Of a stretch of DNA of 64,000 nucleotides, positions 45,945-55,267 are shown piece by piece. A model generated the notes under the pieces. The model did not search any database. It saw nothing but the letters and a program-made list of their open reading frames with translations, and had not been told where the DNA came from. Made by a program: the position numbers and the translations under genes. Each line of letters starts with the position of its first letter. Position 1 is the first letter of the stretch. The stretch comes from Teredinibacter sp. KSP-S5-2 (GTDB taxonomy: Bacteria; Pseudomonadota; Gammaproteobacteria; Pseudomonadales; Cellvibrionaceae): the NCBI RefSeq assembly GCF_032773895.1, contig NZ_CP120416.1:4059001-4123000 (forward strand), read 5' to 3'.

Positions 45945-47267
45945 CTATTTAACCGGCCACCGCAGTGTAAACCGAGCTCCCCCCATTGCGGAAACATCGA
46001 CAGACGCCCGCCCTTCGTGCCATTGCATCACTCGCTGAACAATAGACAAGCCCAAACCAAAACCACTTTTTTCAACATTGGTGCCATTTCGCAGGCGAAC
46101 AAACGCCGAAAAAACACGTTTTCGTTCAGTTTCAGGAATACCCACGCCATCGTCTTCAACCTGAATACAGACCTGCTGCTTGGGACAAGTTTTTTCAATA
46201 TGAATATGAACCACAATGTTTTTGCGGGCATACCGAGTGGCATTTTGCAAAAGATTATGCACCGCCCGCTCCATAAGATTCCATTCACAAAAAACATTAC
46301 AAGGAGAGACTTCTGCATTAAAAGAGAACTGAATCTCCGGACATTGAGATTCAAAAAGGTCAATATGGGCCGCCACCATTTCAACCAGATCGCCTTCCTG
46401 CATATCCAGATCGCCGCTTTCTTTTTCAAAACCGGCATAATTTAGCAATTGATTAATTAGATTATCCATGTCGGCAACATCTTTTTTGATGTCACCAACC
46501 TGACTGACAAACTGTTCTTGATCGTCTTTTTTACTTTCCTGCAACATTTCCAGCGCGAACTTCATCCTCGCCAGCGGTGTTCTCAGTTCATGGGAAACTG
46601 CGTAGGTCATATCTTTATAAGACGAGACCAGCTCTTTAATCCGCTTTGACATTTTGTTAAATGCCCGCGCAAGAGGATACACGGCAGAACGTTTTCCAAT
46701 ATCTATTTTTTTGGGGGCACCATCTTTACCTATGTTATGTGCCTGCAACTGTAACCGCTGTAGATCACGAGACAGAGGCCATACCCAAAAATACACAACA
46801 AGAGCAATAGCCACATAAAAGAAAACGATAGACAAACGATAAGCAACGGGGTTTCTGGTTTCAGGAAAATCGGTTTTTACCGCCAAGACATACAGACTTT
46901 GAGCAATACGCTTGTAACTAGTCACACTGCCATCATCCATTTCCAAATAAACCGGCTCTCCACCAGCCAGGCTTTTATATATTTTGGAATTAGCGAAATC
47001 GTCAACGGCCACTAGTTCAAAACTATGAGCAATTTTACCGCTGGCATAATCAGCATTTAACTGTGCGATTAGCGCTGTGATATTACCTTTGGCTAACTCG
47101 TTATCGGTCTCAGTTTTATATATCTGCTCCACAGCGGAAAAGAAAGGAAACTCAAAAGTATCGACAGGATCGGGAATATACCAACGCCAAAGCATATTGA
47201 TAAGCAAACCAAGGAAAATAACTGAAGCAACAATAAGGATATATAGATAAGTAAAAGGTCTATTCAT
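45945..47267 (-). CDS. Sensor histidine kinase, RstB-like
   Basis: A 440-residue two-TM kinase. Two membrane segments (about 7-27 and 145-165) bracket a ~115-residue periplasmic sensor; a HAMP region follows. The dimerisation box is YAVSHELRTPLARM (His near 226), and the ATPase domain has N-box NLLQNATRYA, DDGVGIP, and GFGLGLS. Sequence and gene order match RstB-type kinases found with MipA/DUF3019 genes. It starts 12 bases after the response regulator stop. Confidence 0.92.
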   Translation of the reverse strand: MNRPFTYLYILIVASVIFLGLLINMLWRWYIPDPVDTFEFPFFSAVEQIYKTETDNELAKGNITALIAQLNADYASGKIAHSFELVAVDDFANSKIYKSLAGGEPVYLEMDDGSVTSYKRIAQSLYVLAVKTDFPETRNPVAYRLSIVFFYVAIALVVYFWVWPLSRDLQRLQLQAHNIGKDGAPKKIDIGKRSAVYPLARAFNKMSKRIKELVSSYKDMTYAVSHELRTPLARMKFALEMLQESKKDDQEQFVSQVGDIKKDVADMDNLINQLLNYAGFEKESGDLDMQEGDLVEMVAAHIDLFESQCPEIQFSFNAEVSPCNVFCEWNLMERAVHNLLQNATRYARKNIVVHIHIEKTCPKQQVCIQVEDDGVGIPETERKRVFSAFVRLRNGTNVEKSGFGLGLSIVQRVMQWHEGRASVDVSAMGGARFTLRWPVK

Positions 47268-47279
47268 TATTCGTTTAAA

Positions 47280-47969
47280 TTACCAGGCGTCTTTAACGAA
47301 CAAATAACCTCTACCCCAAACAGTTTTGATTTTATCTGGGGCATTTCCCGTATCGCCCATTTTCTTACGCAACTGCGAAATTCTGACATCTAAAGTTCGA
47401 TCCAGGCCATCGTATTCTCTGGAGTAGATTTCATTATAGAGAAAATCCCGACTTAATATCTTCCCTTCATTCTTAGCTAAGGTTAGCAGCAAGTCATACT
47501 CATGACTGGATAATTCTACGGGTTCATTGTTCAACATTACCATTCGGGTATGCGTATTAATCTGCAAACTTCCGTAGTGAATTTTATCCTCCAAAGAGTC
47601 TTTAGCGTTTTGAAAACGCCTCAATAATGCCCTCACCCGAGCTAATAACACTCTCGGTTCAGCGGGTTTGATAACGTAATCATCCGCCCCGAACTCCAAT
47701 CCCAAAACCTGATCCATGTCGGAATCGCGCGCGGTTAACATTAATATTGGCCCAGAGTAAACAGGGCGAATTTCTTTGCAAACGGTTAAACCATCCTTAC
47801 CGGGCAGCATAACATCCAAAATAATAATTTCCGGGCAATAGGACTTTACACGACGAGCAACATTTTGCCCGTTGGACTCAATCACGGTTCGAAAACCATT
47901 ATTATCCAGATAATCCTTAACAAGATTAGCAAGTCTTAGATCATCTTCAACCAGCAATACCAAACTCAT
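47280..47969 (-). CDS. OmpR-family response regulator, RstA-like
   Basis: A 229-residue regulator with receiver domain (1-120; phospho-Asp in IIILDVMLPG, Lys in VIKPA) and a winged-helix DNA-binding domain (about 130-228; SSHEYDLLLTLAK, LDVRISQLRKKMG, VWGRGYLF). It overlaps the DUF3019 stop by one base. A repeat resembling the RstA box lies upstream of mipA. Confidence 0.94.
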   Translation of the reverse strand: MSLVLLVEDDLRLANLVKDYLDNNGFRTVIESNGQNVARRVKSYCPEIIILDVMLPGKDGLTVCKEIRPVYSGPILMLTARDSDMDQVLGLEFGADDYVIKPAEPRVLLARVRALLRRFQNAKDSLEDKIHYGSLQINTHTRMVMLNNEPVELSSHEYDLLLTLAKNEGKILSRDFLYNEIYSREYDGLDRTLDVRISQLRKKMGDTGNAPDKIKTVWGRGYLFVKDAW

Positions 47970-48370
47970 TAATAGAAGCTCCAGGCATTTCTTCTTCGTC
48001 GACGAAGCTGCTTATCTCCTTGTACTACCTCAAAAACTTGACTCACCAGTAAGGTATCGGCATCAATTTCCTTTAAATAAAAATCAATGTTGTTTTTCGT
48101 GGTCAACTCAAGTTCATGACTCCCCTCAAACTCATCCTCCCAACATCGCAGAGGAAGGTTTTTACCACTTTGAAATAAACACAGTGAGCGTGCTTGCTGA
48201 GAAACCCAACGGACTTCAATCAGATCCTTACAAATTGTATCGCCTTGCGACAGGATACAAATACGCGGCTTAATGGAAAACTCAATTCTCGGCATACTTT
48301 CTGCGCCATAGCCTCGGGCACAGAACACCATATTTAAGCAAACCAGGATAAGGAGCAAGATCGATTTCAT
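47969..48370 (-). CDS. DUF3019 family secreted protein
   Basis: A 133-residue exported protein starting at ATG 48370, which has GGAGGAAG immediately upstream; the frame continues back to 48403. The signal peptide ends near residue 22 (ARGYGAES). DUF3019 core: FSIKPRICILSQGDTICKDL and EVRWVSQQARSLCLFQ, with two Cys pairs likely forming disulfides, and a strongly basic end (RRRRR). Function unknown. It is conserved between mipA and rstAB genes in Vibrio- and Shewanella-like genomes, so a cell-envelope sensing role is inferred. Confidence 0.88.
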   Translation of the reverse strand: MKSILLLILVCLNMVFCARGYGAESMPRIEFSIKPRICILSQGDTICKDLIEVRWVSQQARSLCLFQSGKNLPLRCWEDEFEGSHELELTTKNNIDFYLKEIDADTLLVSQVFEVVQGDKQLRRRRRNAWSFY

Positions 48371-48380
48371 GTCTTCCTCC

Positions 48381-49355
48381 TTAAAAATGGTATACCAAGC
48401 CAAAGAAATAGGTGGTGACCTGTTTCTCTTCGACTATGGGACTATGATAAATTTCGCGGGATAACCACTTGTGATGCAATGTCGCCTGCAACGACCAATG
48501 CGGTGACAAAGATATCTTGCCATTGAATTTTACAAAGGGAGTGACACCATCCTCTGCGGTATACACAATATTCGAAGATATAAGCTCCCCCGGCTCAATG
48601 CCGTAGTAATAATCGAGTAACTCACTGCTCTGCCAGGAAAAACCTCCGGAAAAATTAAATTCATGACGCCGATAAGGAAGGGAGTATGTCGCTGCAAGCC
48701 GGAACTCATTGCCATCATGTACCGAAGTGAAGTCCTGCAATGCTTGTGTTTGTAAATGGAAATTCCGGTAATAATAGCTGTATTCCAAACCAGCCAAGCC
48801 AGCAGTCCGCCGATCGTTTAGCTGGTCATAATCAACACTGCCACCATCGACATATCCGCCGTCCACCCACTCACCACCATCGGGCTCGGGGATCTGCCCT
48901 GTGCTTCCACTACCAGAATCTGGCTCTAAACCGTCACCACTACTCCCTCCAGATAACCCTCCTCCAAATCCGCTGGGAGAGGAACTACCACCTTCAATCG
49001 CAAAGTTACCAATATTCCAGCGATCAAAATAGATTTGCTCGTAGCCGATAGTCGCCACGCCGTTAAGCATGTGATGAGGAGAATCCAATAGGGTATACCC
49101 CAACACCAGGTTATCCAGGAATATTCTTTTGCCGTAATAACTGACCTCAGGCAATAAATATATGGGGATATCATCACCACCAACCAGAGGATTAGTTCGC
49201 TCACCCACACCGATAGCCAGCGCAAACTCCCAGGATCCAACCTCAACACACTTTTCCTTATCCGGTTGGCAGGAATCGGAAGCATAAGAACGGATGGAAA
49301 CAACCATCAGAACCAAAGCGATCCAAATCCCGATTTTTTTCACATCAGGGGTCAT
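48381..49355 (-). CDS. MipA/OmpV family outer membrane protein with Gly-rich loop
   Basis: About 324 residues from ATG 49355 (TTTAGGTG just upstream); an extra in-frame start at 49376 would add seven residues. Signal peptide (IWIALVLMVVSIRSYAS), then a beta-barrel of the MipA/OmpV family (LAIGVGERTNPLVGG, LLPEVSYYGKRIFLDN, ending FFGLVYHF with C-terminal Phe). Family members are about 250 residues; here a low-complexity Gly/Ser/Asp insert of ~45 residues at about 125-170 extends an external loop. First gene of an operon with DUF3019 and the RstAB-like pair. Confidence 0.88.
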   Translation of the reverse strand: MTPDVKKIGIWIALVLMVVSIRSYASDSCQPDKEKCVEVGSWEFALAIGVGERTNPLVGGDDIPIYLLPEVSYYGKRIFLDNLVLGYTLLDSPHHMLNGVATIGYEQIYFDRWNIGNFAIEGGSSSPSGFGGGLSGGSSGDGLEPDSGSGSTGQIPEPDGGEWVDGGYVDGGSVDYDQLNDRRTAGLAGLEYSYYYRNFHLQTQALQDFTSVHDGNEFRLAATYSLPYRRHEFNFSGGFSWQSSELLDYYYGIEPGELISSNIVYTAEDGVTPFVKFNGKISLSPHWSLQATLHHKWLSREIYHSPIVEEKQVTTYFFGLVYHF

Positions 49356-49837
49356 ACACCTAAAGGCTCCAGCCATTTTGAGTTACTGAGATATCAGAAA
49401 GAATCAAACACCTTCGAAAACCGAGCTGTTTGGGCACCAAAGGTAACCCAGACTGCACCAAACAACTGTAATCTTTTGTAACCTGAGCTTCTAATACAGC
49501 GTTACACCCTGTTGATGCTACAGCGGGTAAAGCCTCCGCAGGTAACCTGGAACAGTCTTATACTGATCCATCTTATAAATAAGGCTGCGCCAACCAAATC
49601 GAGCACGAAACTCTAATATTAACGGGCAAACTGGTCTACCTACCTATACACCTATGCCTGACGCGCAGTAAGTACTTACATCAAACCAATAGAACTCAGG
49701 TCTATAGTACATATTTAAGCCCGAGAATGAATCGATACAAGGCATATATCCCGCGTCTCCTCACTCTGATCGACCGCTATTTTTACCTGCCATGTGAATC
49801 CTCTTATAATGGCGCTTTTTTCTTTCGACAAAAATAT
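49356..49837. other. Divergent promoter region of mipA and dtd
   Basis: About 480 bases between the two start codons. It holds an RstA-like repeat at 49467-49480 and GGTAACC-like motifs near 49442 and 49541. No RNA gene or further frame recognised; the 37 extra codons upstream of dtd (from 49727) do not match the family. Confidence 0.6.
49467..49480. promoter_or_regulatory. OmpR/RstA-type direct repeat upstream of mipA
   Basis: TGTAAT-CTTT-TGTA: two TGTAA units exactly 10 bp apart (49467 and 49477), the second reading TGTAACC. The E. coli RstA box, written TGTAAC-NANA-TGTA, matches at nine of twelve fixed positions. It is ~112 bases upstream of mipA, so self-regulation of the operon is likely. 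Confidence 0.5.
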
Positions 49838-50275
49838 ATGAAAGTACTAATTCAGCGTGTCGCTCACGCTTCTGTGGTTGTTGACGACCAAACCATCGGC
49901 GCAATCGATCAGGGATTGTTACTCTTTATTGGCATTGAAAAGCATGACACGCTGGAAACCCTGCAACGCATGGCCAAAAAAGTGTTGGCTTATCGGGTGT
50001 TTGGCGACGCAGAGGGAAAAATGAACCTGAGCGTCTCCGATATTAACGGCGGAGTATTGGCAATTTCGCAATTCACTCTGGCCGCAGAAACCAAAAAAGG
50101 ATTAAGACCAGGCTTCTCCACCGCTGCGCCACCAGAGCAAGCAAAACAGCAATATCTGGAATTTGTCGAGCTGTTGCGCGACCAACACAACACAATTGAA
50201 ACAGGAGAGTTTGCCGCAGACATGAAAGTCAGCTTGTTAAATGATGGGCCGGTAACTTTCTGGCTGGAAATGTGA
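49838..50275 (+). CDS. dtd: D-aminoacyl-tRNA deacylase
   Basis: A 145-residue DTD from ATG 49838 (MKVLIQRVAHASVVV, the standard N-terminus). It removes D-amino acids from tRNA. The motif SQFTLAAETKKGLRPGFS and the C-terminal NDGPVTF are the Dtd active-site signatures. Upstream codons to 49727 do not belong. No strong Shine-Dalgarno. Confidence 0.95.
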   Translation: MKVLIQRVAHASVVVDDQTIGAIDQGLLLFIGIEKHDTLETLQRMAKKVLAYRVFGDAEGKMNLSVSDINGGVLAISQFTLAAETKKGLRPGFSTAAPPEQAKQQYLEFVELLRDQHNTIETGEFAADMKVSLLNDGPVTFWLEM

Positions 50276-50377
50276 TTTTACTATTAGGTTTGCTAGACTC
50301 GGCTGCACAAATCCGTTAGTTCTTCTAACATTAATCATAATAAACGTAACGACAGTTCTTATCAGGAGTCTACAACT

Positions 50378-50599
50378 ATGGAACCCATATCTGCCGCTTT
50401 TACGACGTTTGGCGTGGTTTTGTTACTGGCTAGCTGGATTCAACTACTTTTTACCTCTTTTGAAGATGATTATACGTGGGGATTAACTGCCCTATTCGTT
50501 CCACCATTGGCATACCTTTATGGATTCTTTTCCTGGGATAAAGCCAAGGCTTCTATTTGGATGGCGGTAATCGGCTGGGTATTTATTTTATTTGCCTAA
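50378..50599 (+). CDS. Small membrane protein, unknown function
   Basis: A 73-residue protein with a CAGGAG site, and three hydrophobic segments (about 8-25, 33-50, 56-72). A short charged loop (FEDDYTW) separates the first two. No family recognised. It precedes pxpA by about 40 bases across a hairpin. Confidence 0.7.
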   Translation: MEPISAAFTTFGVVLLLASWIQLLFTSFEDDYTWGLTALFVPPLAYLYGFFSWDKAKASIWMAVIGWVFILFA

Positions 50600-50605
50600 C
50601 AACTT

Positions 50606-50627
50606 GGCCCACTCTCAGGGGTGGGCC
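50606..50627. repeat. Hairpin upstream of pxpA
   Basis: GGCCCAC (50606-50612) and GTGGGCC (50621-50627), perfect 7-bp arms and 8-base loop, no T run. It lies just before pxpA and may limit read-through from the small membrane protein gene. Confidence 0.5.
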
Positions 50628-50641
50628 TGAATAGACGACCA

Positions 50642-51349
50642 ATGAAACTGAATTGTGATTTAGGAGAAGGGCTACCTGACATCGACACTGCTGTCATGCC
50701 GTATATAGACATGGCCAATATTGCCTGTGGTGGCCACACTGGTGACTTCGACTCCATGACAGAAACCGCCAGGCTCGCACAGAAATATAAGGTTATTATT
50801 GGTGCTCATCCCTCATACCCGGATAGAGAAAATTTCGGTCGCCACAGTCTAAATATCGCCGAAAGTGAACTAGCAGATTCACTAATAAAACAAATATCGG
50901 ATTTAAACAATGCTTGCACAAAAGTGAACGCTCAGGTTTCGTATATAAAGCCCCATGGTGCGCTCTACAATGATTTAATTCATAAACAGAATTTACTGAA
51001 ACTGCTCATTGAAATCGCGGACAGTTTTTCATTAAAGCTTATGCTTATGGCGCACCCAAAACTTAATGCCTTGAAAAACAGCAATATTCTATTTGAAGCA
51101 TTCGCCGACAGAGCCTATACCGACGAAGGTGAATTAGTAAGCAGACAATATGCGCATGCCGTTCACCAAGACATCAATCAGGTATATGAGCAAGCGAGTA
51201 ACTTAAGTCAACGCCACGGTTTATATACAGAATCGGGGAAATGGATTGAAGTGGATGCTGAGTCTTTATGCGTCCACAGTGATTCACTTGGCGCAGTGGA
51301 GATGATAAAAAGCATCCGTCAGAAGTTAAAAAAAACACCCTGTGAATAA
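50642..51349 (+). CDS. pxpA: 5-oxoprolinase subunit PxpA (LamB/YcsF family)
   Basis: A 235-residue PxpA from ATG 50642 (MKLNCDLGEG); an upstream GTG at 50621 lies in the hairpin. Family motifs are MANIACGGHTGD and IGAHPSYPDRENFGR, then KPHGALYNDL. With PxpB and PxpC it hydrolyses 5-oxoproline to glutamate using ATP. It overlaps pxpB by eight bases. Confidence 0.95.
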   Translation: MKLNCDLGEGLPDIDTAVMPYIDMANIACGGHTGDFDSMTETARLAQKYKVIIGAHPSYPDRENFGRHSLNIAESELADSLIKQISDLNNACTKVNAQVSYIKPHGALYNDLIHKQNLLKLLIEIADSFSLKLMLMAHPKLNALKNSNILFEAFADRAYTDEGELVSRQYAHAVHQDINQVYEQASNLSQRHGLYTESGKWIEVDAESLCVHSDSLGAVEMIKSIRQKLKKTPCE

Positions 51350-52076
51350 CACGATAAGCCTTTATACAATAACCCAAGTAAGTGAAGACACGTTACTTAT
51401 TCTTTTCCCTAATGCAGAAACAGAAGGTGACTTACTCAATGTTTGCCACTGGCTTTCTCTTACCAACAGAAGAGTAGTACAAGCCTTCAACACACCGAAT
51501 AAACGCTTTATCACAGACACCGTACAGGCTTATCGCAGCCTGACAGTTTATTTTGATTTTATACATATCTCCTCCCCCAAAATCATCAAGGATATTACAA
51601 ACATCCTGCAAAACGTGTTAGAAAAAAACCCGCTTCAACAACGCTTTTCTGGAAAAACGGTAACAATTCCTGTCTGCTATGCGCCGGAATTCGCCCTCGA
51701 TTTGGATCGATTATGTAAAATCCATAAACTTTCTGAAGAAGAATTCATCCACATTCATACACAAAAACCATACACCGTATGTGCGCTGGGTTTTTTACCG
51801 GGCTTTCCTTACTTAGGCTTTGTTGATGATCGTATTGCAACACCAAGGTTAACCAGCCCGCGTACATCCATACCAGCTGGTTCTGTCGGCATTGCCGATA
51901 ACCAAACTGGCATGTATCCCAAACAGTCTCCCGGTGGCTGGAATATTATCGGCCAAACACCGGAGGTAATAGCCGTTGTTGACAAGTTCGCACCTAAACT
52001 CGAAGTGGGTGATCAGGTTCAGTTTATTCCGATAACCCTGACCGAATTCAAAAAACTCAAAGGCAGTCGGGGATAA
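51342..52076 (+). CDS. pxpB: 5-oxoprolinase subunit PxpB (KipI/AHS1 family)
   Basis: A 244-residue PxpB with the AHS1-domain motifs CALGFLPGFPYLGF and RTSIPAGSVGIAD followed by GMYPKQSPGGWNIIG. Two bases separate its stop from pxpC. The N-terminus is more diverged than typical. Confidence 0.94.
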   Translation: MNNTISLYTITQVSEDTLLILFPNAETEGDLLNVCHWLSLTNRRVVQAFNTPNKRFITDTVQAYRSLTVYFDFIHISSPKIIKDITNILQNVLEKNPLQQRFSGKTVTIPVCYAPEFALDLDRLCKIHKLSEEEFIHIHTQKPYTVCALGFLPGFPYLGFVDDRIATPRLTSPRTSIPAGSVGIADNQTGMYPKQSPGGWNIIGQTPEVIAVVDKFAPKLEVGDQVQFIPITLTEFKKLKGSRG

Positions 52077-52078
52077 AC

Positions 52079-52993
52079 ATGCAAGTCACAATCATTAAAA
52101 CCGGCGGAAAAATAACACTTCAAGATCAAGGCCGAGAGCAAGTACAAGCATACGGTTTTTCCCCAGGAGGGGCCGCAGACCTGCACAGTATGCTTTGGGC
52201 AAATAAACTCTTAAATAACACTGCGAGTAACCCCGTATTCGAATGTACACTTGGCAATATGGAACTCGAATTTTCATCCTCCTGCAGCATCGCGGTAACC
52301 GGAGCAGCAAACCATATAGAGATTAATGGTCAAATAAAACCGGCCTGGCAGTGCCACACCTTAGATGGACCGAGTCGAGTTACTATAGATCCACCACGCT
52401 CCGGAATTTATACCTACATTGCCGTTAAAGGCGAGCTTCGCGCAAATAAAATACTTAATAGCTACAGTACCGTCGAGCGGGAAGAATCCGGCTTTAACGC
52501 TGGACACCCGCTCAATACGGGACAAACTCTTGAGTTTATAATCCACAGAAAAAGCACCTTGCCTTATGCGGTTCCGTATCGGTTTAGGCCTGATTACAGC
52601 GAAAATTTACCATTACGCCTTATACCTGGCTTTCAGTTTTCACAATGCCAGCAAGACCAAATACAAAATATTTTTGACTCACACTACACCGTTCATCCCA
52701 ACAGTAACAAAATGGGATACCGCTTGACAGGCGGAAAACCGATCCATATTGACTCAACTATTTTATCCGAAGCAACCCCGCTGGGAAGTGTACAGATTCC
52801 ACCTGATGGTAACCCCATTATTTTAATGAAAGACAGGCAAACTATTGGAGGGTACCCGAAATTGGGCTGCATATATCAAACAGATATTTTTCAGTTAAGC
52901 CAACGGAGGCCTGGACAAAAAGTGGCATTTCAACTTGGCAACCTATCTGAAGCAGAAGAAGAATTGCGACAACTCTACCGTTTTCTGCGCTAA
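52079..52993 (+). CDS. pxpC: 5-oxoprolinase subunit PxpC (AHS2 family)
   Basis: A 304-residue PxpC: TLQDQGREQVQAYGFSPGGA near the N-terminus, NPVFECTLG, and the C-terminal SSVIxSEATPxGSVQIP-like block (ILSEATPLGSVQIPPDG). Completes the operon. The next gene is convergent. Confidence 0.94.
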   Translation: MQVTIIKTGGKITLQDQGREQVQAYGFSPGGAADLHSMLWANKLLNNTASNPVFECTLGNMELEFSSSCSIAVTGAANHIEINGQIKPAWQCHTLDGPSRVTIDPPRSGIYTYIAVKGELRANKILNSYSTVEREESGFNAGHPLNTGQTLEFIIHRKSTLPYAVPYRFRPDYSENLPLRLIPGFQFSQCQQDQIQNIFDSHYTVHPNSNKMGYRLTGGKPIHIDSTILSEATPLGSVQIPPDGNPIILMKDRQTIGGYPKLGCIYQTDIFQLSQRRPGQKVAFQLGNLSEAEEELRQLYRFLR

Positions 52994-53011
52994 GAACTTA
53001 ACACGACGTTT

Positions 53012-55267
53012 TTATCTCTGAGCTTTACCGCCGCTGTTTTCCAGCCAGATATCCAACTCATCACTCGGCATGGGCATTGCATAGAGGAAGCCTTGCACTT
53101 CATCGCATTTCAGTTCTTTTAAAATTTCCAGCTGTGATGGTTTTTCCACACCCTCTGCAACTACTTTTAAATCCAGGGTTCGCCCAAGATGAATGATCAT
53201 CTCCACGATCTCACGCCCATGCTCTGTGTTACTGGTATGAATGAATGACTGATCGATCTTAAGCCTGTCAACGGGCATTCTTTGTAAATAACTTAACGAT
53301 GAGAATCCCGTTCCAAAGTCGTCAATCGCTAAAGCGTAGCCCAATTCTTTGATGCTTTTTAAAAGCTTAATAACACCTACCACGTTATCCATCGCAATGG
53401 ATTCAGTAATCTCCAACTCAATAAAGCTTGGATGGATGTTAATATCTTCCGTAATTTTCTTTAATGTCTTGATTGCATCTTTGTGTAACAGCTGTGCCAC
53501 TGAGTAATTAACGGACATCTGAATATCATCCCAGCCCGCATCTATTAACTCAGCCATTTTTTTGCAGGCCTCACGCAAAACCCATTCACCCATGCGAATA
53601 ATCAAGCCCGACTGTTCAGCAAGAGGAATAAAATCCTGGGGTGGAATCAAATCCCCTTCGGGGGTTTGCCATCGCAGTAGCGCTTCGAAACCGCGTAATT
53701 TCGATGTTTTTAAATCAAACTTGGGTTGATAAGCCAAAAACAACCGGTCTTCATCAAATGCGGTTCTCAGATTTTTTAGCAACTCCAACCGCTCGCGAGC
53801 TTCCACAACCATGTTTTTATTAAAGCTGACCACTTCACCACGGTTTTGCTGTTTTGCCAGCTTAAGGACAATACTTGCATCCTTGATCGCTTCAGAGCCG
53901 CCCCCTTCAATATCCTGAAGCGAGACAATACCAGCAGTTGCAGAAATGGCTTGTTGGTCCCGCCCGATATCAAAAGGGAAGTGAAAGGCACTTAATATCT
54001 GACTTTGCTGTATATGTTTATCCGGGCCAAAAATACCAAATGTATCACCGCTTATGCGCGCAACTGTGCACGGCACAGGGAACCTGTTAGAGAGCCTCTG
54101 CCCGACAGCTTTCAGTAACTTGTCACCATATTCCTGACCGAGTGCCGCATTCACTTCCGAGAAATTATCCAAGCCAACCATGACTAATGAATAATCTGGC
54201 ATATCATCCTGTTTAATCACCCGATCAATTTCTTCGGATAATGAATTTCGATTTGGCAATCCTACAAGCGGGTCGTAGTAGGCGTAGCTACTGAGACGAT
54301 CTACCAACGTGAGATTATCTGCGCAAACAGAGATATTACTGCAAAACAATTCAAGCAGCTGCTGATCCACTGCATTGATTTTGCCCGAACTCATGACAAA
54401 GCAACTCATATCTCCGCGGGAATCGCTACCCAAATATAATGCGAGTCCGCGCTTGTGAAACACGTTGCAGCGATTATCCAGGCTTTGCACTAATAAGGAT
54501 TTGGCTTCGGATTCATTTAGATCATTTAAAGGATGATCAATCAAAGAACAATAGTGACCTGCGGCAGCAATAATCTGGGGTGATTCTTCACCCTCAGAAA
54601 GGAAACGACGCCTAACACAGATCAACCCTTCAGGTGGAATACTCAGCAAACCGGATAAATGAATAATGACGCCCTGCGCAAAATCATGCAGGCCTTTTTG
54701 AGTCAATAACTCGGAGCTGGCCCGAACCAACATATCCAAGCTTTTTTTACCGGCTTCAATGGCACGTATCTGGTTATACGAACGAATTGCTGTAGTAAGC
54801 GCAGCATACAGTTTTGTCTGATTCAGTTCGGATTTAAGTTTATAGTCATTAATATCGTAATCTCGAATCACTTCGATTTCCGGTGCCTGGTTTGGCTGAC
54901 CTGTGCGAAGGATAATTCGGGAATCATGAATATTTAATTCATTGCGAATGACGTGCACCATATCTAACCCCGAATTCGGAGTTTCCATTACCACGTCTAA
55001 TAAAATAACCGCGATATCCTTAACCGTTTTCAATACTTCCACACACTCGCGCCCGGAATAAGCGTGATGAAATTCCAATGATCTACCCAATATTTCGGTA
55101 TTACGTAAGGCAAATGCTGTCGCAGAATGAACATCTTTTTCATCGTCAGTGATCAGGATTCGCCAGCTCTTTACAGAGTGACCATCAAACTCACCATCTG
55201 ACATGTCTCCGCCACCGGGTTCTTCGGCGAAAACCATCAATTCATCATCGCCTAGATTGTCTGTCAT
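53012..55267 (-). CDS. Response regulator with DUF3369, degenerate GGDEF and EAL domains
   Basis: A 751-residue protein. Receiver domain about 35-155 with phospho-Asp91 (VILLDVVME); DUF3369 sensory region about 175-330; GGDEF domain about 340-495 in which the signature is SGDTF, so cyclase activity is lost; EAL domain about 505-745 with EALLRW, SVNYSVAQL, LEITES, IDDFGTGFSSL and VAEGVE intact. Predicted c-di-GMP phosphodiesterase, with the GGDEF possibly a GTP sensor. It overlaps the kinase gene upstream by four bases. Confidence 0.93.
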   Translation of the reverse strand: MTDNLGDDELMVFAEEPGGGDMSDGEFDGHSVKSWRILITDDEKDVHSATAFALRNTEILGRSLEFHHAYSGRECVEVLKTVKDIAVILLDVVMETPNSGLDMVHVIRNELNIHDSRIILRTGQPNQAPEIEVIRDYDINDYKLKSELNQTKLYAALTTAIRSYNQIRAIEAGKKSLDMLVRASSELLTQKGLHDFAQGVIIHLSGLLSIPPEGLICVRRRFLSEGEESPQIIAAAGHYCSLIDHPLNDLNESEAKSLLVQSLDNRCNVFHKRGLALYLGSDSRGDMSCFVMSSGKINAVDQQLLELFCSNISVCADNLTLVDRLSSYAYYDPLVGLPNRNSLSEEIDRVIKQDDMPDYSLVMVGLDNFSEVNAALGQEYGDKLLKAVGQRLSNRFPVPCTVARISGDTFGIFGPDKHIQQSQILSAFHFPFDIGRDQQAISATAGIVSLQDIEGGGSEAIKDASIVLKLAKQQNRGEVVSFNKNMVVEARERLELLKNLRTAFDEDRLFLAYQPKFDLKTSKLRGFEALLRWQTPEGDLIPPQDFIPLAEQSGLIIRMGEWVLREACKKMAELIDAGWDDIQMSVNYSVAQLLHKDAIKTLKKITEDINIHPSFIELEITESIAMDNVVGVIKLLKSIKELGYALAIDDFGTGFSSLSYLQRMPVDRLKIDQSFIHTSNTEHGREIVEMIIHLGRTLDLKVVAEGVEKPSQLEILKELKCDEVQGFLYAMPMPSDELDIWLENSGGKAQR

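Noticed and set aside
53641-53823. Frames antisense to the kinase and EAL genes
   Set aside because: Antisense shadows with no ribosome sites or family matches.
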